Shown one piece after another: positions 18,971 to 27,738 of a DNA stretch of 64,000 bases. Source of the DNA: Rhizobium sp. Q54. GTDB taxonomy: Bacteria; Pseudomonadota; Alphaproteobacteria; Rhizobiales; Beijerinckiaceae. How positions within the stretch are numbered: the stretch's first letter is position 1; every line of letters begins with the position of its first letter. The stretch covers positions 124,001 to 188,000 of the forward strand of contig CAMCUC010000001.1 in NCBI GenBank assembly GCA_945878875.1. The letters are read 5' to 3'. The translations under genes were made by a program, and so were the position numbers. The notes under the pieces are model-generated. The model was not told the DNA's origin, did not search any database, and worked only from the letters and a program-made list of their open reading frames with translations.

Positions 18971-21900
18971 ATGAAGTTCAACCGCTTGCGGCTCGTCGGC
19001 TTTAAAAGCTTCTGCGAGGCGACAGATTTCCAGATCGAGCCCGGCCTGACTGGCGTGGTGGGGCCGAACGGTTGCGGCAAATCGAACCTTGTCGAAGCCA
19101 TGCGCTGGGTCATGGGCGAGAATTCCTACAAGTCGATGCGCGCCTCGGGCATGGACGACGTGATCTTCTCGGGCTCGGGCAATCGCCCCTCGCGCAATAT
19201 CGCGGAAGTGGGCTTGCAGCTTGACAATTCCGACCGCACCGCGCCCGCCGCCTTCAACGATTCCGACGTTCTGGACGTGACCCGCCGCATCGAGCGCGAG
19301 CAGGGCTCAGTCTATCGCATCAACGGCAAGGAAGTGCGCGCCCGCGACGTGCAATTGCTGTTTGCCGACGCCTCCACCGGCGCCCGCTCCCCGGCCATGG
19401 TGCGTCAGGGCATGATCGGCGAGATCATTTCCGCCAAGCCGCAACAGCGCCGCCGCATTCTGGAAGAGGCTGCGGGCGTGGCCGGTTTGCACTCGCGCCG
19501 CCACGAGGCAGAGCTGCGCCTGAAGGGCGCCGAGGACAATCTCAACCGGCTCGAAGACGTCATCAAGCAGCTTGATTCACAGTGCGAGAGCCTGAAGCGG
19601 CAGGCCCGCCAGGCCGGACGCTACAAGAATCTGGCGACCGACATCCGCCGCAACGAAGCGCTTTTGCTCTATCTCTCGCATCGCGACATCGGCCAGCAGC
19701 TGTCCGAGGCGGAAGCCAAACTTCTGGCCGACGTGCGCGAGGTCGAGGACCGCACGCTGCAACAGGCGGAAGCGGCCAAGCTGCAAGCCATCGCCGCCTA
19801 TCAATTGCCGCCCCTGCGCGACGCCGAGGCCAAAGCGGGCGCAACCCTGCAGCGCCTCGTGCTGGCGCGCGAACAGCTTGAGGGCGAGGAGGAACGCGCC
19901 AAACAGCGCGGGCTGGAGATCGAGCGCCGCCTTGTGCAATTGGATCGCGACCTTGCGCGCGAACGCGCCCTGATCGAGGACGCCGCCAGCGTGCTGGCGC
20001 GGCTCGACGCCGAGGAAGAGGATCTACAGGCCGCATCGGAGGCCTCCGAAGAGAGCGATTGGGAGGCCAAGGAAAAGCTCGCCGACGCCGAAGGCCGGTT
20101 GAGCGATTGCGAGGCCGCGCTGGCGCAGGCGCAAGCGGCGCTCGCCGATCTGAACGCCCGCCGCAGCGCGCTGGAGCAGGCGTTGGCCGCCGAAGACCAG
20201 CGCTTGCGCCGCTTTGAGGGCGAGCTGGCCAACGTCGTGCGCGAGCTCGACGCGTTGCGCGAGCAGGGCGGCAGCGCGGAAGATTTTGAGGCCGCCGCCG
20301 AGCGTCTGGAATCAGCGCAAGCCGGCCTCGACATGGCCGAAGAGGCCGCTATGGGCGCCGAAGACGCGCACGGGGAGGCCCGCGAGCTGGAGGCCGCCGC
20401 GCGCGAGCCGTTCACCGAGGCCGAGCGCAAGGCGCAGCGGCTTGAGACGGAAACCCGCACCCTCTCCAAGCTTCTGGCCACCGCCGAGAGCGATCTCTGG
20501 CCCCCGGTCGTTGACGAAATAAAGGTCGAAAAGGGCTATGAGGCAGCCCTTGGCGCAGCCCTTGGCGACGATCTCGACGCCTCCACAAATTCCTCCGCCC
20601 CAGCCCATTGGGGCCAGTCTCCGCCCGCCGACGATCCGACTCTGCCGCCGGGCGTGGCCGCGCTTTCGAGCCTGGTTCAGGCGCCCGCGCAACTCGCCCG
20701 CCGCCTCAACCAGATCGGCATCGTGGTGCGCGCCGACGGCGCCCAGTTCCAGAAGCTCCTGAAGCCCGGCCAGCGGCTCGTCTCCAAAGAGGGCGATCTG
20801 TGGCGCTGGGACGGCTTTGTGGCCGCCGCCGAAGCCCCCACGCCCGCCGCGCGCCGCCTCGTGGAAAAGAACCGCCTTGGCGAGCTGATTGAACAGGCTG
20901 AACTCGCACGCATCGAGGCCGAGGCCCTCAAGGCCCGCCATATCGCCGCGCAGGACGCATTAAAGCTGGCTGGACAGACCGAGGCGCAGGCCCGCGCCGA
21001 CGTGCGCGAACGCCAGAAGGCGCTGGCCGAAGCGCGCGAGGCCTCCGCCGCCGTGGAGCGCAAGCGCGGTCAGGTCGCCGCCCGCATGTCGGCTTTGGAG
21101 GAAGGCGCCAACCGCCTGTCGCAAAGCCGCGACGAGGCCGCAAACACACGGATGGAGGCTGAGGAAGCCCTGCAAACGCTGGCCGCCACGCAGGCCTTGC
21201 AAAGCAAACTGGAAAAGGCCCGAGCCTCCGCCGCCCATGCCCGCGCAGAGACGTCCGAGGCTCGCGCCGCCGTGCAGGGGCTGGCCCGCGAGGGTCAAAT
21301 TCGCGCCCAGCGTCGGCAGGCCATAGCCACCGAGCGCCAATCCTGGGATGGACGGCGCGGCTCCGCCAACAAGCAGATCGCCGATTTTGAGGAGCGCATT
21401 TCAGAGGCCCGCGAAGAGCAGATGGAACTGGCGGAAGCCCCCGAGCTGTTTCTGGAGCGCCGCCGCGCCCTTATCAACGAGATCGACCAGGCCGAGGAAG
21501 GCCGCAAGCTCGCCTCCGACAATCGCGCGCAGGCCGAGACGCAGCTGGCCGAATCCGACCGCATCGCCCGCCTTGCGCTCGATTCCATGGCCCATGTGCG
21601 CGAGGAGCGCGCCCGCTCCGAATCGCGTGTGGAAGGCCTGCGCCAGCGCCACGAAGACATCGTGCGCACCATCGCCAACGATCTGGAATGCACGCCCGAA
21701 GGCCTGCCCGCGATGGCAGGCATTACGCCCGGCGACAAGCTGCCCGAGATCGATGCGATCACCCGCAAGCTTGAAGAGCTGAAGGGCGACCGCGAGCGCC
21801 TTGGCGCCGTGAACCTGCGCGCCGATGACGAACTCACCGAAATCGAGGCCCGCCGCGATAAAATGGTGGCCGAGCGCGACGATCTGGTGGAGGCGATCCG

Positions 21901-22429
21901 CAAGTTGCGGCTGGCGATCCAGAACCTCAACAAGGAAGGCCGCGAGCGCCTGACAGCGGCGTTCGACGTCGTGAACGGGCATTTCAAAGAGCTGTTCACC
22001 ACTTTGTTTGGCGGCGGCGCGGCTGAATTGCAGCTCGTTGAATCCGACGATCCGCTGGAGGCTGGCCTTGAGATTCTCGCCCGCCCGCCCGGCAAGAAGC
22101 CGCAGACGATGACGCTGCTGTCAGGCGGCGAGCAGGCGCTGACCGCGATGTCGCTGATCTTTGCGGTGTTCCTCACCAACCCGTCCCCGATCTGCGTGCT
22201 CGACGAAGTGGACGCGCCGCTCGACGACGCCAACGTGGAGCGCTTCTGCAATCTGCTCGACGAGATGGCCAAGAAGACCGACACGCGCTTCGTGACCATC
22301 ACCCACAACCCGATCACCATGGCCCGCATGGACCGCCTGTTCGGCGTGACAATGGCCGAGCGCGGCGTCTCGCAGCTGGTGAGCGTGGATCTGGGCGCGG
22401 CAGAGCAGATGGTGGATGCGGCGGAATAG
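18971..22429 (+). CDS. smc: Chromosome segregation ATPase SMC
   Basis: A 1152-aa condensin subunit. The N-terminal head has Walker A GPNGCGKSNLVEAMRWVMGE (from residue 31); two long coiled coils rich in Glu, Ala and Arg flank a hinge at about 510-670; the C-terminal head has the signature LLSGGEQALTAMSLIFAVF and Walker B ICVLDEVDAPLDDANVERF. The ATG at 18971 matches the invariant N-terminus (MKFNRLRLVGFKSF). The hinge region contains a Pro/Ser-rich loop near residues 538-560. scpA and scpB are not in the window. Confidence 0.97.
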   Translation: MKFNRLRLVGFKSFCEATDFQIEPGLTGVVGPNGCGKSNLVEAMRWVMGENSYKSMRASGMDDVIFSGSGNRPSRNIAEVGLQLDNSDRTAPAAFNDSDVLDVTRRIEREQGSVYRINGKEVRARDVQLLFADASTGARSPAMVRQGMIGEIISAKPQQRRRILEEAAGVAGLHSRRHEAELRLKGAEDNLNRLEDVIKQLDSQCESLKRQARQAGRYKNLATDIRRNEALLLYLSHRDIGQQLSEAEAKLLADVREVEDRTLQQAEAAKLQAIAAYQLPPLRDAEAKAGATLQRLVLAREQLEGEEERAKQRGLEIERRLVQLDRDLARERALIEDAASVLARLDAEEEDLQAASEASEESDWEAKEKLADAEGRLSDCEAALAQAQAALADLNARRSALEQALAAEDQRLRRFEGELANVVRELDALREQGGSAEDFEAAAERLESAQAGLDMAEEAAMGAEDAHGEARELEAAAREPFTEAERKAQRLETETRTLSKLLATAESDLWPPVVDEIKVEKGYEAALGAALGDDLDASTNSSAPAHWGQSPPADDPTLPPGVAALSSLVQAPAQLARRLNQIGIVVRADGAQFQKLLKPGQRLVSKEGDLWRWDGFVAAAEAPTPAARRLVEKNRLGELIEQAELARIEAEALKARHIAAQDALKLAGQTEAQARADVRERQKALAEAREASAAVERKRGQVAARMSALEEGANRLSQSRDEAANTRMEAEEALQTLAATQALQSKLEKARASAAHARAETSEARAAVQGLAREGQIRAQRRQAIATERQSWDGRRGSANKQIADFEERISEAREEQMELAEAPELFLERRRALINEIDQAEEGRKLASDNRAQAETQLAESDRIARLALDSMAHVREERARSESRVEGLRQRHEDIVRTIANDLECTPEGLPAMAGITPGDKLPEIDAITRKLEELKGDRERLGAVNLRADDELTEIEARRDKMVAERDDLVEAIRKLRLAIQNLNKEGRERLTAAFDVVNGHFKELFTTLFGGGAAELQLVESDDPLEAGLEILARPPGKKPQTMTLLSGGEQALTAMSLIFAVFLTNPSPICVLDEVDAPLDDANVERFCNLLDEMAKKTDTRFVTITHNPITMARMDRLFGVTMAERGVSQLVSVDLGAAEQMVDAAE

Positions 22430-22439
22430 AACGCCTTCT

Positions 22440-22540
22440 ATGGACCGCGACCCGCGTCATCCCGGCGAAGGCCGGGACCCACGATAAGCTGCGAGCTCAT
22501 GGCCTGCCTTGGATCCCGGCCTTCGCCGGGATGACTTGGA
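22440..22540. repeat. Inverted pair of GTCATCCCGGC repeats between convergent genes
   Basis: GTCATCCCGGCGAAGGCCGGGACCCA (22456-22480) and TGGATCCCGGCCTTCGCCGGGATGAC (about 22510-22535) are near-inverse copies about 30 bases apart; each is also a hairpin. A GGACCGCG unit stands just before at 22442. The block lies between the converging smc and fusion genes and could stop transcription from both sides. Confidence 0.75.
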
Positions 22541-22551
22541 GGGGAGCCCAC

Positions 22552-23673
22552 CTATTCCGAAACCCGCGCGCCGCGCATAACCAGATAGGCGCCGGCGTGC
22601 GAACCATCCGCGCCTTTGGCGAGTTCGCGATCCAGCTTGTCGATTGAAGCGCGGACCTTGTCGTCGCCCAGCACCTCATCGGGCATGATGGCGGCGATTT
22701 GCGGAAAGCTCATCACATTGTCGACGCACAGTCCGGCAGGCATCAAAGCGCGCGCCTGCGCCTCTGAATAGAGCTGCGCATGCACCGGCATCGGCGCGCC
22801 GCCGATCTTCACGTCGAGGCAATTGGTGTACGGATTGACCACGGCTTCAAGGCTCGCCACCCATGGCAGGAAGCCCATTTTATAAAGCAGCGCGTCGGCA
22901 TTGTAGAACGTCAACACAAAGCGCCCGCCAGGCGCCAGCACGCGGGCGATCTCGGCCAGCACTCTTGGCAAATTGCTGACGTCGCTGGCGGTGCCCAGAT
23001 TCATCACGACGAACGACGCACTGGAATCGGCATGGGGCAGATCCTGTGCATCAAGATCGAGCTGTGCGAAGGCCACATTCGTGGCCCCCAAAGCCCGCGC
23101 GTTGGCGCGCGCCGCCTCCACCATGTGCGGGCTTAAATCATAGCCTGCCGCCTGCGCGAACGAGGCTCCAAGCTCCAGCGCGATCCGCCCGGTCGCGCAG
23201 CCCAGATCGAGACCAAGCCCGCGCATGGGGAGCGCTGCGACCTCATGGCGAATCAGATCAAGCTCGTAGGCGGCGAAGGCCTGACTGGCGAATTTCGACT
23301 GCCCGTCGCGGGCGTCGTAGCCCGGCGCCACCATCTCGGTCAGGCGCAAGAGATTGTCCTTCAGCCGCTCGGCCTCGGGCGCGTTGGCTACGCCGGCCTG
23401 CGATTCAAGCAGGATCGTCTGCTCCTTGCAGGATTCGGCGATGAGAAAATACAAAAGCGCACGCGCCATATGCGGGTTGAGGCCGATAGCCTGCGCGTGT
23501 TCGCCGATCTGGGCGATCCGCTGGTCCTCGATGTCGGGGCGATACATCACGCCCCCGGTGCGCTGCTTTTCCTGTGCAACCAGATGCGCGACGTCCATGC
23601 GCCGCTTGACCAGATCCATGATCAGCCGGTCAATCTTGCGCAGGTCTTCGCCCAGCTGAACCAGATCAGGCAT
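22552..23673 (-). CDS. AroQ chorismate-mutase-like domain fused to a SAM-dependent methyltransferase
   Basis: A 373-aa protein. Residues 1-90 follow the AroQ helical fold (GEDLRKIDRLIMDLVKRRMD, HLVAQEKQRTGGVMYRPD, and the late helix with AESCKEQTILLE). Residues about 115-300 are a class I methyltransferase with LGLDLGCATGRIALELG and a class-typical NLPRVLAEIARVLAPGGRFV. By hand alignment two arginines that hold chorismate in active AroQ enzymes are replaced (G8 and I48), while S81 and Q85 remain, so mutase activity is uncertain. The start follows GGAG. No aromatic biosynthesis gene is adjacent. Confidence 0.8.
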   Translation of the reverse strand: MPDLVQLGEDLRKIDRLIMDLVKRRMDVAHLVAQEKQRTGGVMYRPDIEDQRIAQIGEHAQAIGLNPHMARALLYFLIAESCKEQTILLESQAGVANAPEAERLKDNLLRLTEMVAPGYDARDGQSKFASQAFAAYELDLIRHEVAALPMRGLGLDLGCATGRIALELGASFAQAAGYDLSPHMVEAARANARALGATNVAFAQLDLDAQDLPHADSSASFVVMNLGTASDVSNLPRVLAEIARVLAPGGRFVLTFYNADALLYKMGFLPWVASLEAVVNPYTNCLDVKIGGAPMPVHAQLYSEAQARALMPAGLCVDNVMSFPQIAAIMPDEVLGDDKVRASIDKLDRELAKGADGSHAGAYLVMRGARVSE

Positions 23674-23789
23674 TTTACGCTCCGCCTTTGGCGCCGGCTC
23701 AAGGGCTGGCCTGCGCAACCGCACTCGCTGTATAGCTGGATCAGGCCCGGCGCGCGACTGGCGAGGACCAAAACTTGAGATCGGACGCG

Positions 23790-24689
23790 ATGATGAGCGA
23801 GCCCAAACAAGAATCACGCAATAACGCGCTCGTCTATTCGGCTTTGCCGGCGATCTTCGTGTTCTTCTGGTCGACAGGCTTTATCGCCGGCAAGCAGGGT
23901 TTGCAGGACGCGGCGCCGTTCACGTTTTTGCTTTACCGGTTTTTGATTGTGGCTGCGGTGCTGACGCTTCTGGCGTTCGCGGCGCGTGCGCCATGGCCGC
24001 CGCTGCGCGCGCTGGTCCCGCTCGCCATCGGCGGCGTGCTGGTCCATGCGGGATACCTCAGCGCCACGTTCGGCGCGATGTATGTCGGCGTCGAGGCGGG
24101 CGTGTCGTCTTTGATGGCTGGCATGCAGCCGGTTCTGACGGCTGTCTTCGCCGCGCCGTTTCTGGGCGAGCGCGTGAGCGGGCGTCAATGGGCGGGGCTG
24201 GCGCTTGGATTTTTCGGCGTGGTGCTCGTCGTGTGGAACAAGCTCGGGCTGGGTTTAGGCACGCCTTTGGGCATGTTCTACGCGTTCCTCTCGGTCGTGT
24301 GCATGACGGCTGGAACGCTGTGGCAGCAGCACTTTGGCGGCGCGATGGATTTGCGCACCGGTTCGGTGGTGCAGTTCATGGCCTCGGCGCTCGTCGTGCT
24401 GCCGCTGGCCTTTTGGGAGGGCTTTCGCGCAGATTGGACGCCCTCGTTCATCGCCTCGATGGCGTGGCTGTGCTTCGTTTTGTCGGTAGGCACGATCTCG
24501 GTTTTGTTCGTGCTGATCCGGCGCGGGGCGGCGGCCGAAGTGGCCAGTCTCTTCTTCCTCGTGCCGCCGACGACGGCTTTACTGGCGTATTTCATGTTTG
24601 GCGAAACGCTGGCGCCCGTCTCCATATTCGGCATGGCGCTGGTGGTGATTGCGGTGGCGATGGTGACGTGGAAGACGCGCCCGGCCTGA
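23790..24689 (+). CDS. EamA/DMT-superfamily transporter
   Basis: A 299-aa inner-membrane protein with ten predicted helices in two EamA repeats (first ALPAIFVFFWSTGFIAGK ... LLGERVSG-type end; second LGMFYAFLSVVCMTAGTLWQ ... FFLVPPTTALLAYFMFGETL). This family exports amino acids or other small metabolites; the substrate cannot be assigned. The start is one of two adjacent ATGs (23790 or 23793). It is divergent from the fusion protein gene with a 116-base gap. Confidence 0.88.
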   Translation: MMSEPKQESRNNALVYSALPAIFVFFWSTGFIAGKQGLQDAAPFTFLLYRFLIVAAVLTLLAFAARAPWPPLRALVPLAIGGVLVHAGYLSATFGAMYVGVEAGVSSLMAGMQPVLTAVFAAPFLGERVSGRQWAGLALGFFGVVLVVWNKLGLGLGTPLGMFYAFLSVVCMTAGTLWQQHFGGAMDLRTGSVVQFMASALVVLPLAFWEGFRADWTPSFIASMAWLCFVLSVGTISVLFVLIRRGAAAEVASLFFLVPPTTALLAYFMFGETLAPVSIFGMALVVIAVAMVTWKTRPA

Positions 24690-24692
24690 GGC

Positions 24693-25475
24693 CTATTCAG
24701 CGCGGGGCGAACGCAGGCGCCGCCATGCGAACACGGCGAAAACGCCAAGCAGCGTCAGCGCAAGGCCATACCATGTCAGGGCATAGGACAGATGATTGTT
24801 CGCGATCCTGAAATTCGTGGCGCCGCCCTTGGGCAAACCTCCCGGCACGCCTGCATCGTCGGCGTCGATCAGAAACGGCGCGGCGTTCTTCAACTCGAAA
24901 TGGGCGGCGATGCTGATGGGGTCGCGCACATGCCATTCGCGCTTTTGCGGCTGATCGGCGGGCGTGAACGGATTGCGCGGCTCGGGCGCGCGCATCAGGC
25001 CGCTGACCTGAACATCTCCCGCGAGCTGGCCCTGCGGGCGCGTACCCGCATCGGCCTTCGCCAGCGGCACGAACCCGCGATTGACGATCACCTGCGCGCC
25101 AGATGGCAAAGCCAGCGGGGTGAGCACCAGCCAGCCGGGCTCGCGCATTATCCCGCCCGCCGCATGGAACACGCGCACTTCGCGCGCATGATCGAACACG
25201 CCATTGGCGGTGACGCGGCGATATTCGTAATCGAGGGGCTGAAGCGCCGCCCAGTCTTGCGGCGCTGGCAGCGGCTGGGGCGCTGCGTGAATGCGCGCGC
25301 CCATTCGCCCAATGATTCCCTCTTTCCAGGCCAGCCGCTGCATCTGCCAATTGCCCAGCGAGACGAGCGCAGCCAGCGCAAGGGCGGTGACCAGGCCCGG
25401 CGCGATCAGGCCTTTGAGCGCGGCGCGCTGAGGGGCCATGGGAGCTTTCTTGAGAGCTTTCTTGAGGGCCTTCAT
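24693..25475 (-). CDS. SURF1-family cytochrome oxidase assembly protein
   Basis: A 260-aa protein with one membrane helix near the N-terminus (GLVTALALAALVSLGNWQMQRLAWK) and one at the C-terminus (YALTWYGLALTLLGVFAVFAW). Between lie the SURF1 features: YRRVTANGVFDHAREVRVFH, GWLVLTPLALPSGAQVIVNRGFVP, and the NNHLSYALTWYGLA motif. SURF1 helps insert haem a into aa3-type oxidases. Its start overlaps the DUF983 stop by 4 bases (ATGA), and it is the last gene of the cta cluster. Confidence 0.93.
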   Translation of the reverse strand: MKALKKALKKAPMAPQRAALKGLIAPGLVTALALAALVSLGNWQMQRLAWKEGIIGRMGARIHAAPQPLPAPQDWAALQPLDYEYRRVTANGVFDHAREVRVFHAAGGIMREPGWLVLTPLALPSGAQVIVNRGFVPLAKADAGTRPQGQLAGDVQVSGLMRAPEPRNPFTPADQPQKREWHVRDPISIAAHFELKNAAPFLIDADDAGVPGGLPKGGATNFRIANNHLSYALTWYGLALTLLGVFAVFAWRRLRSPRAE

Positions 25476-25846
25476 TGCAGCCGTCCCTGCTCTGCCTTGT
25501 TGACGTAGAGCAGCGCGATCAGCAGCCCCTTCAGCAATCGCAGGGCGCCCACGCAAATGAGCGGGGTCAAGGGCGCAAAGACCAGCACATAGACCCAGAC
25601 CGAAGGCTGCCATGTCAGCTCCATCCAGAGCACGAGGCCGAGAACGAAGAAACCTGCAAACAGCGTGACGAACACAGCCGGGCCGTCGCCAGTCTCGTTG
25701 GCAAATTTCATATCAAGCCCGCAGACCTCGCAAGTCGGCGCAATCTGGAGCAGGCCCTTGAACATCCGCCCTTTGCCGCAACGCGGACAGCGCCCGGACA
25801 GGCCTGTCGCATAGGGCGATTTGAGAGGGTAATCAGGCTTGCTCAT
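25472..25846 (-). CDS. DUF983 membrane protein of the cox cluster
   Basis: A 124-aa protein with a cytoplasmic zinc-ribbon-like part (RCPRCGKG and TCEVCGLDMK, four cysteines) and two membrane helices (VFVTLFAGFFVLGLVLWMEL and VYVLVFAPLTPLICVGAL). DUF983 genes commonly lie between ctaE and surf1 in alphaproteobacteria; the molecular role is not established. It is preceded by GAGGAATGCAAC, and a strong terminator lies between it and ctaE. Confidence 0.9.
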   Translation of the reverse strand: MSKPDYPLKSPYATGLSGRCPRCGKGRMFKGLLQIAPTCEVCGLDMKFANETGDGPAVFVTLFAGFFVLGLVLWMELTWQPSVWVYVLVFAPLTPLICVGALRLLKGLLIALLYVNKAEQGRLQ

Positions 25847-25875
25847 GTTGCATTCCTCATCGGGCTACCCTCTTA

Positions 25876-25903
25876 ACGCAAAAGGGCGGCCCGAAGGCCG
25901 CCC
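25876..25903 (-). terminator. Rho-independent terminator after ctaE
   Basis: On the minus strand GGGCGGCC TTCG GGCCGCCC is followed by TTTTGCGTT: an 8-bp G+C stem with a stable UUCG loop 21 bases after the ctaE stop. DUF983 and surf1 would then need read-through or their own promoter. Confidence 0.85.
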
Positions 25904-25924
25904 GAATGTTGGCGCGTCTGGCAA

Positions 25925-26788
25925 TCAGTGCGCCGCGACCGGCGCGCCCCAATTGCCCCAGACATAGATGGCAACGAACAGGAACAGCCACACAACGTCC
26001 ACGAAATGCCAGTACCAGGCAGCGAACTCGAAGCCCAGATGCTGCTTGGGCGTGAAATGGCCCTTGTAGACGCGCAACAGGCAGACGCCCAGGAAGATGG
26101 TTCCCACGAACACGTGGAAGCCATGGAAACCGGTCGCCATGAAGAAGGTCGCGCCATAGATCGAATTTTTGAACACGAACGGCGCGTGCATGTATTCATA
26201 GACCTGCACGAAGGAGAACAGAGCGCCAAGGATGATTGTGAAGATCAGCCCCTTCTTCACGCCCTCGCGGTCGCCGGTCAGCAGCGCATGATGCGCCCAG
26301 GTTACCGTGGTGCCAGAGGTCAGCAGGATGATCGTGTTGAGCAGCGGCAGATGCCACGGATCAAACACTTCAAGACCCTTTGGGGGCCAGATTCCACCGG
26401 TGGCCTCAACGCGGGCGTATTGCCCGACCTCATTGTAGAACAGGCTGGCGTCAAAGAACGCCCAGAACCAGGCGACGAAGAACATGATTTCCGAGGCGAT
26501 GAACAAGATCATGCCATAGCGGTGATGGATCTGCACCACGCGGGTGTGGAAGCCGCTCTCGGCCTCGCGCACAACGTCGATCCACCACCCGGCCATCGTG
26601 TAGAGCACGCCCAGCATACCCGCGCCAAACACGTAAGCGCCCATCTGGACGCCAAAGAGCGGCATCGACTTCATCCAGGCGACGGCGCCCACCGCCGACA
26701 CGAAAGCAGACACCGAACCAATCAGCGGCCATGGGCTGGGATCGACAAGGTGGTAATCGTGGTTTGGTTTCGCGTGGCCGTCAGCCAT
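25925..26788 (-). CDS. ctaE: Cytochrome c oxidase subunit III
   Basis: A 287-aa membrane protein with seven predicted helices. Family features include VDPSPWPLIGSV at the N-terminus, RYGMILFIASEIMFFVAWFWAFFDASL, LEVFDPWHLPLLNTIILLTSGTTVTWAHHAL, and FMATGFHGFHVFVGTIFL near the end. It stabilises the aa3 core and the proton-loading path. Start fixed by GAGGAAAGCATC. Confidence 0.96.
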   Translation of the reverse strand: MADGHAKPNHDYHLVDPSPWPLIGSVSAFVSAVGAVAWMKSMPLFGVQMGAYVFGAGMLGVLYTMAGWWIDVVREAESGFHTRVVQIHHRYGMILFIASEIMFFVAWFWAFFDASLFYNEVGQYARVEATGGIWPPKGLEVFDPWHLPLLNTIILLTSGTTVTWAHHALLTGDREGVKKGLIFTIILGALFSFVQVYEYMHAPFVFKNSIYGATFFMATGFHGFHVFVGTIFLGVCLLRVYKGHFTPKQHLGFEFAAWYWHFVDVVWLFLFVAIYVWGNWGAPVAAH

Positions 26789-26903
26789 GATGCTTTCCTC
26801 GTCGTCGTCTGGCCGCCTCCGGCAGCGGCCGCTCGTTAGATGCCCGATATGGGCGTTTGGCCATTCGTCGCCCTGAAGTCAAGACGGCGGATGCGTTTTG
26901 ACC

Positions 26904-27530
26904 TCAAAGAGGCGGCTGCTGCGTCTTGTCGCTGGCAACCTGCGCCGTCTTCGTCTTCACGGCCATGAACGTATAGGATAGCGTCACGCTCTCCATCCGT
27001 CGCATGGTCTCGGCTTTTTCCAGCTCGGGGTCGAGGAAGAACACGACTGGCATGTCCATGCTCTCGCCCGGCCCAAGCGTCTGCTCGGTGAAGCAGAAGC
27101 AGGAAATCTTATTGAACCAGGGACCAAAGGCATTGGGCGCGACGTTATAGGTCGCGATACCGAGGGTCTCTTTGTCAGAGCGGTTCGTGACCTTGTAAAA
27201 CACGGTCGCAGTCTGCCCGGTGCGCAAGCGCATCGAGCCCACTTCCGGCTCGAAGGACCAGTTCAGGCCGGCGCCGACGTTGGAGTCAAAACGCACCGTC
27301 AGGGTGCGCTCGCCAAGATTGGCCGCCTCCTCAAGCGCAACGCGCGGCGTACCGCCAAATCCAGTCACGCGGCAGAACATGTCATAGAGCGGCACAGCGG
27401 CGAACGACAGGCCCAGCATCAGAAACGCTGCGCCTGCAACCGAATACGCGATGCGGGCGTCGCTGCGCTTCGAGGCCTCGCTTTGCGGAGCAGGCTGACT
27501 GGCATGAGAAGCTTCGCGATTGTCGCTCAT
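26904..27530 (-). CDS. ctaG: Cytochrome c oxidase copper assembly protein CtaG/Cox11
   Basis: A 208-aa protein with one N-terminal membrane helix (IAYSVAGAAFLMLGLSFAAVP) and a periplasmic immunoglobulin-like domain. The copper-binding motif is NKISCFCFTEQTL (CFCF) and YDMFCRVTGFGG precedes it. It delivers Cu to the CuB site of subunit I. Its ribosome site overlaps the end of the small CtaF gene, 7 bases away. Confidence 0.95.
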   Translation of the reverse strand: MSDNREASHASQPAPQSEASKRSDARIAYSVAGAAFLMLGLSFAAVPLYDMFCRVTGFGGTPRVALEEAANLGERTLTVRFDSNVGAGLNWSFEPEVGSMRLRTGQTATVFYKVTNRSDKETLGIATYNVAPNAFGPWFNKISCFCFTEQTLGPGESMDMPVVFFLDPELEKAETMRRMESVTLSYTFMAVKTKTAQVASDKTQQPPL

Positions 27531-27537
27531 TGCGTCC

Positions 27538-27717
27538 TCACCATCCCTTGTTCAAAACGCCGAGGCCGAGTTTGGCGACGGTCACGACGTAGAAAAGCAC
27601 GACCAGAAACGACACCGACAAAGCGATGGCGATATTGCGCGAGCGGCGGCTTTTGGCCTGCTCCGGGGTGAGCCGGTAGCGGCTGTCCTGCTGGCCGGGA
27701 TCGTGGGGTTCAGTCAT
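27538..27717 (-). CDS. Small cox-cluster membrane protein (CtaF/CoxF type)
   Basis: A 59-aa protein with a charged N-terminus (MTEPHDPGQQDSRYRLTPEQ) and one membrane helix (RNIAIALSVSFLVVLFYVVTVAKLG). It lies between ctaB and ctaG, where many alphaproteobacteria encode CoxF. Its role in oxidase assembly or stability is not clear. Start at 27717, although the frame is open a few codons further. Confidence 0.85.
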   Translation of the reverse strand: MTEPHDPGQQDSRYRLTPEQAKSRRSRNIAIALSVSFLVVLFYVVTVAKLGLGVLNKGW

Positions 27718-27738
27718 GACGCCTCTCATGTGCGCGCC

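Noticed and set aside
21295-22329. 344-codon minus-strand frame opposite the smc head region
   Set aside because: Ser/Arg-rich translation typical of antisense GC-rich frames; smc is certain on the plus strand.
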